Assembly (NCBI GenBank): GCA_963922495.1
Contig: CAWUIH010000027.1
Coordinates: 1 to 19,945, forward strand
Length of the DNA stretch: 19,945 bases
Source of the DNA: CAWUIH01 sp963922495
GTDB taxonomy: Bacteria; Pseudomonadota; Gammaproteobacteria; Coxiellales; Coxiellaceae
Reading direction: 5' to 3'
Positions 15,157-19,945 of this stretch are shown here, piece by piece (the first letter of the stretch is position 1; each line of letters begins with the position of its first letter). The notes beneath the pieces are model-generated. The model made no database searches. It was not told where the DNA came from and saw only the letters and a program-made list of their open reading frames with translations. A program made the position numbers and the translations under genes.

Positions 15157-15636
15157 CTAAATCAAACGTTTAATTCCACGATCGGGACATCGTTCTTTTA
15201 ATGTCAAGATAGACTGACCATCTGGTAAAATCAAGTCCTTGGCAATTTCAGCCAATGGCAAAATTACAAAGTCACGCTCATAAATACCGGGATGTGGGAC
15301 CTTCAACGCATCATTCACAGTCAGTTGGCCATACAACAGTAAATCTAAATCCAAATTTCGGGGCTGCCAACGCTGCCCATCACGTGTGCGACCATGTCGC
15401 GCTTCAATTATATGTAATTGTTGCATCAAGCAATGTGGTTTAAGTGTGGTTTTAATCGCCACAACAGCGTTGATGTAGTCAGGTTGTTGCTGCAAACCCA
15501 GAGGCGCACTACGATACAAACTAGAAACACACAATAACGTCGAGCTTGACAACTGACGCAATTCGGCAATAGCATTCGAAACTTGACTCTGGGGATCATT
15601 TAAGTTGGATCCTAAACCGATATAAGCGATCGTCAT
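15157..15636 (-). CDS. folK: 6-hydroxymethyl-7,8-dihydropterin pyrophosphokinase
   Basis: Transfers pyrophosphate from ATP to hydroxymethyl-dihydropterin in folate synthesis. The 159-residue protein has the N-terminal YIGLGSNL, the signature HGRTRDGQRWQPRNLDLDLL (two metal-binding Asp in DLDL) and VPHPGIYERDFVILPLAE near residues 112-129. The start overlaps the pcnB stop by 4 bp (ATGA), which implies translational coupling. In many relatives panB and panC follow folK; here coaD and a ferredoxin gene do. Confidence 0.97.
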   Translation of the reverse strand: MTIAYIGLGSNLNDPQSQVSNAIAELRQLSSSTLLCVSSLYRSAPLGLQQQPDYINAVVAIKTTLKPHCLMQQLHIIEARHGRTRDGQRWQPRNLDLDLLLYGQLTVNDALKVPHPGIYERDFVILPLAEIAKDLILPDGQSILTLKERCPDRGIKRLI

Positions 15637-16934
15637 GATGATTTATTCATTAGTTGTTTGCGTAGTTGTTGGCGCTTTTTGTCACTACCATCACGGTAAG
15701 CACGCCACCAATTTACCAGTTCATCCAGTGGCTCTCCCGCTTTTGCACGTAACTCTAAAAAGTCAAATGCAGCGCGAAAATAACGCTGTTGATAGATATG
15801 TTCAATCCGTCTTGGACGCCTACGTTCGAGGTGATATTGCAATATCCACACCGAGCGCATCATAATCTTAAGTCGGCGCGGAATTGCCAACATAGTGTAT
15901 TCGGTATCAAACGTACGCATTACTGCCGAATGCAGTGCTTGATAAAAACGCTTATGTTCCTGGTAATGCTGCCGAGTCAATACCTTAATCACCGGCCAGG
16001 AGAAAATTGCCATTAAAAATCCTGGATTTAATGGCAACCCGACATCATAGCGCTCATCCGTGGCTTGCAGTGCAAATTCGAACAGTCGCTGATAATAAAG
16101 AGCCTCTCGATCAGGCACCAGACACAATGCTGGAAATAGTGTCTTCAGATACCCCGTTTCAACCAACTTTTGAAATGAATTGAGTGCATGACCTTTAAAA
16201 AACAATTTCAACATTTCATTAAAAAGCCGTGCTGGTGCGATATGACTCATCAAATGTTGCAAACCCAACAAGATTTTTTCAGTCGCTGCTTCTATTCGAA
16301 AATTTAATTTAGCTGCCAATCGAATCGCACGCAATAACCGTACTGGATCTTCGTGAAAACGTTGCGTAGGATCACCAATCATCCGAATCACACCATCATG
16401 AATATCTTTGAGTCCATTAGTGTAATCAATTAGCGAAAAATTTTTTATGTCATAGTAAAGGGCGTTGATAGTAAAATCGCGTCGCCACGCATCCTCTTCA
16501 ATAGTGCCGTAAGTATTGTCTTCCACTGTTAATGGCACGGCAACTTCATAATCGGCTTTAGGGTTATTTTCTAAACCAGCGCGAAATGTGGAAACTTCAA
16601 TAATTTCATGCGGATAAAACACATGCACCAAACGAAAACGCCGTCCAATTAAACGACTATTACGGAAAATTTGATGGATTTCTTCTGGATGTGCATTAGT
16701 GGCAACGTCAAAATCCTTGGGATGGAGCCCGAGTAAAACATCGCGTACTCCGCCACCCACCAGATAAGCATTGTAACCGGAGCGATTTAAGCGATATAAA
16801 ACTTTCAATGCACTATCACTGATATTTTGACGTGATAAGCGGTGTTTGGAGCGCGGTATAATTTGCGGATGATTTTTTTTGTACTTAGACCTTAGCGTTT
16901 GTTGTATCCCACGCCAATAACGTCTTTTAAACAT
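15633..16934 (-). CDS. pcnB: Poly(A) polymerase I
   Basis: Adds 3' poly(A) tails that mark RNAs for degradation. The class II nucleotidyltransferase core has LVGGGVRD (58-65) and the metal-binding DFD (74-76) in LHPKDFDVATNAHPEEI. These are followed by RRFRLVHV, the RRDFTINALYYD motif (about 150-161) and the HEDPVRLLRAIRLAAKL motif (about 195-211). A basic N-terminal extension and a C-terminal basic region (about 370-433) fit PcnB rather than a tRNA CCA-adding enzyme. The genomic pairing with folK is conserved for PcnB. At 433 residues it is close to the usual 430-465. ATG 16934 has GGTGGGAT about 5-8 nt upstream. It is the first gene of the pcnB-folK-coaD-ferredoxin operon. Confidence 0.94.
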   Translation of the reverse strand: MFKRRYWRGIQQTLRSKYKKNHPQIIPRSKHRLSRQNISDSALKVLYRLNRSGYNAYLVGGGVRDVLLGLHPKDFDVATNAHPEEIHQIFRNSRLIGRRFRLVHVFYPHEIIEVSTFRAGLENNPKADYEVAVPLTVEDNTYGTIEEDAWRRDFTINALYYDIKNFSLIDYTNGLKDIHDGVIRMIGDPTQRFHEDPVRLLRAIRLAAKLNFRIEAATEKILLGLQHLMSHIAPARLFNEMLKLFFKGHALNSFQKLVETGYLKTLFPALCLVPDREALYYQRLFEFALQATDERYDVGLPLNPGFLMAIFSWPVIKVLTRQHYQEHKRFYQALHSAVMRTFDTEYTMLAIPRRLKIMMRSVWILQYHLERRRPRRIEHIYQQRYFRAAFDFLELRAKAGEPLDELVNWWRAYRDGSDKKRQQLRKQLMNKSS

Positions 16935-16974
16935 ACGATCCCACCATGGATTGACCCCTCACTGATAATTATTG

Positions 16975-17002
16975 ATCATACATATTATGCCATCTGATAC
17001 AA
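16975..17002 (-). promoter_or_regulatory. Candidate pcnB operon promoter
   Basis: On the minus strand TTGTAT (17002-16997) and TATGAT (16980-16975) are 16 bp apart. Transcription would start near 16968, about 34 nt before the pcnB ATG. The -35 overlaps the -10 of the opposing promoter at 16995-17003. Confidence 0.45.
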
Positions 17003-17003
17003 T
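16995..17003 (+). promoter_or_regulatory. Candidate extended -10 promoter for the AlkP-like gene
   Basis: TGATACAAT is a TGn extended -10 with hexamer TACAAT (16998-17003). No good -35 lies 17-18 bp upstream. Transcription would start near 17010, about 48 nt before ATG 17058. It overlaps the -35 of the divergent pcnB promoter. Confidence 0.42.
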
Positions 17004-17057
17004 TACGTCTAGTCATAGGGAATTGGTCAACCTAATATCCTACAAAGCAAACAAAAG

Positions 17058-18488
17058 ATGAGGTATGATGACAATCTATTTTTATTAACGGACGACAGCA
17101 TGAGTGATTGCAGACCGCCTTATTTCCAAAACTCTTTTAAGCGCGTCATCCAATTTGAACTCAATGAGTTATCTACCGCTGCAATAATGCACGACATCAA
17201 GCAAAAAAAACTAAATAATTTCAAAAAAATACTTGAAGAGTGGTGTTGCCTGGAAACCACCAGTGAACAAAAATATCAGCATTTAGAGCCTTGGATACAA
17301 TGGATCTCCGCCCATACTGGCAAAACCTTCGCAGAACACCAAATTTTTCACCTCAGCGAATCTGCTCGCTTACAACACCCTCAAATCTGGGAAACTCTCA
17401 GTCAGTTTGGCCTCGACTCTTGTATTGTGGGAAGCATGAATGCGCATCGCGGTGGTAGTCAAGGTGGTTTCTTTTTCCCGGACCCCTGGTCAAAAGATGG
17501 TGAAACTCATCCAGAATCAATACAACCGCTGTGGAACTTAATCAGTAGTAAAGTAAAAACCCATGCTACAGCGCCACTCACTAAACGCGATTTATGGAAG
17601 GGTTTTTTGTTATGCCAGCAATTCAAACTGCCACTGTCGTTATACACCACAATTTTCAAACAATTGGTAACGCAAAAATTATTCCCACTTAAAAAATGGA
17701 GAATGCCCGCCATTTTTGATTGGTTTCTAACAGAGATTTTTCGTTACCTTCTGAAAGCAGATCAGTGTCGATATTACACATTATTTTTAAATGCCTGTGC
17801 ACACTACCAACATCACTATTGGCGTCATTTTCAAAAAGAACTATTTGATTCGAGCATTAATTCCCCAGATTGCGGCAAACATGACAATCCACTCAGCTAT
17901 GGCTTGCGACAGCACGATAAAGTGGTGCAACTAGCAATCGAATATGCCAAAAATCCTGAAAACTTAGTTATTATTGCTACCGGCCTCTCACAAGTCCCGT
18001 ATACCATAGCAGAATCACAGGGTGGTGAAAATTATTACCGATTATTGCATCACCAACGATTATTAACACAGTTGGACTTGGCTGACTGCCGAGCTCTTCC
18101 ATTAATGAGCCGAGATTGGCAGGTAGTCGCAGATAATAAAAAAGCCTTAGATCGTGCTAAAGAAGCCCTGGCGCACTTAAAAATTATGGGCAAAAATTTA
18201 TTTCGCATTGAAAAAAATACCGATAACAGCTTGTTTATCGAAACTGCAGTAACACAACATATCAACCCTGATGAAAGTATTATTTTTAAGAACAACCATG
18301 ACTTGGGTGCATTTAAAAAATTTTTTCGAAAAACGGCTATTAAATCTGGTCACCATTGTGGTAGAGGATCGCTATGGCTATCTCAAGCTCCAAAAAATAT
18401 CAATAACACTGAGAGCCTACCGATCACACAATTATATTCTCTAACGTTAAACGCGCTTGTTGGTCAGCAACAGGTAGGGAACAGATAA
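17058..18488 (+). CDS. AlkP-superfamily-like protein lacking the classical metal ligands
   Basis: The 476-residue protein has the layout of a phosphodiesterase/phosphatase of the alkaline phosphatase superfamily. A first strand VIQFELNEL (30-38) is followed by LEPWIQWISAHTG (76-88), IWETLSQFGLDSCIVGSMNA (110-129), GFFFPDPWS (137-145), VIIATGLSQVPY (304-315), SGHHCGRGSLW (430-440) and PITQLYSLTLNALVG (455-469). These match, from memory, uncharacterised 'FELNEL ... LEPWIQWYSIHTG' proteins found near polysaccharide genes. The first Asp of the metal site is E33/N36-like, and the usual DHG motif is ATGLSQ (307-312); only the final H in GxHxxxG remains. Catalysis is therefore doubtful. It has no signal peptide. 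ATG 17100 (residue 15) is an alternative start. An MFS gene follows 36 nt later. Confidence 0.62.
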   Translation: MRYDDNLFLLTDDSMSDCRPPYFQNSFKRVIQFELNELSTAAIMHDIKQKKLNNFKKILEEWCCLETTSEQKYQHLEPWIQWISAHTGKTFAEHQIFHLSESARLQHPQIWETLSQFGLDSCIVGSMNAHRGGSQGGFFFPDPWSKDGETHPESIQPLWNLISSKVKTHATAPLTKRDLWKGFLLCQQFKLPLSLYTTIFKQLVTQKLFPLKKWRMPAIFDWFLTEIFRYLLKADQCRYYTLFLNACAHYQHHYWRHFQKELFDSSINSPDCGKHDNPLSYGLRQHDKVVQLAIEYAKNPENLVIIATGLSQVPYTIAESQGGENYYRLLHHQRLLTQLDLADCRALPLMSRDWQVVADNKKALDRAKEALAHLKIMGKNLFRIEKNTDNSLFIETAVTQHINPDESIIFKNNHDLGAFKKFFRKTAIKSGHHCGRGSLWLSQAPKNINNTESLPITQLYSLTLNALVGQQQVGNR

Positions 18489-18524
18489 TCTCATTATGAT
18501 AAAAAAATAACTAAATCGTAAAAT

Positions 18525-19757
18525 ATGCAGAACCGAAACCTAACAGTAAGACAACTCGGAAAAAACACCACACTGATTTTTGTACTATTACTAATGACCC
18601 TAACACAAGCAGGGATTGTGATGTACATCCCCTCATTCGTTAAAATCGCTGAAAATTTACACATTTCTCAGACGCTAGTGAAAACTACACTGATCGCGCA
18701 TTTGCTTGGCTATGGCGTATCACAATTGATCGTTGGCCCTCTCACCGATTCTATTCCTCGCAAAAAATTGTTAGTCACATCATTAAGTTTATTTGCGTTC
18801 AGTTGCTTATGGAGTTTTTTCTCAACTAGCTATATTTCACTGTTATTGTCGAGAACACTTGAAGGCTTAGGTTCGGGGGGTTGTATTGTGCAATCTCGTG
18901 CACTATTACGAATCATCTACAACGATAAACAATATATCAAAGTGGCTTCTATAATAACTATTGGTAGCGCGATCGGTTTTACGATTACCCCACTAATTTC
19001 TGGACAGCTGTTAGAATTTTATTCTTGGCACGCACAGTTTCTACTGCTGTTTTGTGCAAGTCTGATTATTTTAGGGATTGTTTATGTCCGTATCCCTGAT
19101 TCATTTCCAACTCTTAGGCAACACAGTACCTTACACCAAGTTATAGCACGCACTACTTGGGTATATGGCTATGCAATTAAAAATCGACATTTTATTTGTT
19201 ATTTGATTATGGCAAGTATGGTTTACGGTATCGTTGTCGCTTACGCTACCATAACACCCTCTCTATTTGAGCGTGCCATTCACATTAGCTCTTACCATTA
19301 TGGTTGGATTACAGCCATGATAGGCATTGCCTACTTCATTGGTGCTGTCATCAATTTCCATTTTGTCTCCAAAACCAGCACTCACACAATGATACTGCTT
19401 GGAATCATTGTGATTATTGTGAGTGGCATAGTGACGCTTTTGGGCTACGTCGTCTGGAAAAACACACTAACGGATATTATTTTTATTCCATTATCGTTTG
19501 CATTTTTAGGTCATGCATTAGTTTGGCCCAATTGCATGGCGGGTGCATTGAAGAATTACTTAGCCTCTGCGGGTGCAACAGCCGCTGGTTACTTCAGTTT
19601 TTGCGAGGTAGTATTTTCAGTGATTATTTCCACAAGTGTCGCTGGGAAACCCGACATCAACCAAATTTTTCTGGGTATAGTTATTACCGCTCTTGGAATT
19701 ATCGCGTCGGCAACCTACTTAATCTGGCGTACATTGGAAAGACATACCACAAACTGA
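18525..19757 (+). CDS. MFS transporter, Bcr/CflA-like drug exporter
   Basis: A 410-residue inner-membrane protein with about 12 hydrophobic segments, typical of proton-coupled 12-helix exporters. The Bcr/CflA features are YIPSFVKIAENL after helix 1, GYGVSQLIVGPLTDSIPRKKLL (MFS motif A, residues 62-83) between helices 2 and 3, and SRTLEGLGSGGCIVQSRALLR (109-129) around helix 4. In motif A the Gly before RK is replaced by Pro (SIPRK). Substrate cannot be read from sequence; Bcr/CflA relatives export bicyclomycin, chloramphenicol, dipeptides or metabolites. It follows the AlkP-like gene by 36 nt on the same strand and may be co-transcribed. Its stop lies 38 nt from the convergent outer-membrane protein gene. 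Confidence 0.88.
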   Translation: MQNRNLTVRQLGKNTTLIFVLLLMTLTQAGIVMYIPSFVKIAENLHISQTLVKTTLIAHLLGYGVSQLIVGPLTDSIPRKKLLVTSLSLFAFSCLWSFFSTSYISLLLSRTLEGLGSGGCIVQSRALLRIIYNDKQYIKVASIITIGSAIGFTITPLISGQLLEFYSWHAQFLLLFCASLIILGIVYVRIPDSFPTLRQHSTLHQVIARTTWVYGYAIKNRHFICYLIMASMVYGIVVAYATITPSLFERAIHISSYHYGWITAMIGIAYFIGAVINFHFVSKTSTHTMILLGIIVIIVSGIVTLLGYVVWKNTLTDIIFIPLSFAFLGHALVWPNCMAGALKNYLASAGATAAGYFSFCEVVFSVIISTSVAGKPDINQIFLGIVITALGIIASATYLIWRTLERHTTN

Positions 19758-19795
19758 CAATTCTATTTTGTGTTCAGATTTGGATCAATCCACCG

Positions 19796-19945
19796 CTAAA
19801 ACTCAAAGTGATACGTTACTCCACCGAGTATACCATAAATAGATGGAACTATTGTGCTCGTGTCATATGAGGCTGAGCCATCACCCACAACGTAACTGTA
19901 AATCACATTAAAACCTAAATTAAAATCAAACATGTATTCAAATCC
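19796..19945 (-). CDS. C-terminal end of an outer-membrane beta-barrel protein (partial)
   Basis: The reverse strand is open from the right edge to a TAG at 19798-19796, encoding the last 49 residues of a protein that extends outside the window. The pattern of alternating hydrophobic and polar residues (FEYMFDFNLGFNVIYSYVVG, then YGILGGVTYHFEF) forms two or three amphipathic strands. It ends in an aromatic Phe, the C-terminal signature recognised by the BAM complex. I cannot name the family; small porin-like or surface-antigen barrels are likely. It converges on the MFS gene. Confidence 0.72.
   Translation of the reverse strand, partial: GFEYMFDFNLGFNVIYSYVVGDGSASYDTSTIVPSIYGILGGVTYHFEF

Noticed and set aside
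15635..15865. Plus-strand frame antisense to pcnB
   Set aside because: Its composition follows the codon structure of pcnB and it resembles no known protein.
17065..17088. Seven-codon frame (MMTIYFY) before the AlkP-like gene
   Set aside because: A chance short frame within the 5' end of the larger gene; no ribosome binding site and no sign of leader-peptide attenuation.
19304..19870. 188-residue plus-strand frame
   Set aside because: It is a shadow frame of the MFS gene running past its stop, with odd Cys/His/Trp-rich composition and overlap with the beta-barrel gene on the other strand.

Overview
The window looks like the chromosome of an AT-rich gammaproteobacterium. Legionellales (Coxiella/Legionella relatives) is the best guess. 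It rests on the partial 16S rRNA signature, on gammaproteobacterial gene orders, and on two orphan genes of a kind common in that order. Genus cannot be fixed by eye. Most genes are single-copy housekeeping genes; three stretches are accessory.

Layout: (1) 1-1158, the 5' two thirds of a 16S rRNA gene on the minus strand, with a compact leader (boxB-like hairpin, boxA) and a strong rrn promoter with an A-tract. (2) 1230-4915, tyrS (minus) divergent from an M23 murein endopeptidase and anmK (plus). The order rRNA-tyrS-M23-anmK is also found in Pseudomonas. The M23 enzyme cuts peptidoglycan cross-links and AnmK recycles anhydro-MurNAc. (3) 4925-7295, an accessory pair of head-to-head genes: a DUF1460-like protein whose usual catalytic Cys appears to be Ser, and an unrecognised eight-segment membrane protein. 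(4) 7306-9648, an OpuC/EgtUV-type ABC importer made of an ATPase and a fused permease-binding protein, apparently read from a leaderless mRNA.

(5) 9777-14383, exonuclease III / pyrE (divergent), algC and dut (minus), then radC, rpmB and rpmG (plus). This resembles the Pseudomonas crc-pyrE ... argB-algC-dut-coaBC-radC-rpmB-rpmG region, but argB and coaBC are missing. (6) 14409-16934, a minus-strand operon pcnB-folK-coaD-ferredoxin. panB/panC, which often follow folK, are not there. (7) 17058-19945, an AlkP-superfamily-like protein lacking the usual metal ligands, a Bcr/CflA-type MFS exporter, and the C-terminal end of an outer-membrane beta-barrel on the minus strand.

The missing argB, coaBC and panBC fit a reduced or rearranged genome that may depend on a host for pantothenate and arginine, but relocation elsewhere on the chromosome cannot be excluded. 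Several divergent gene pairs share overlapping promoter elements. No tRNA, CRISPR array, insertion sequence or clear prophage remnant was seen.
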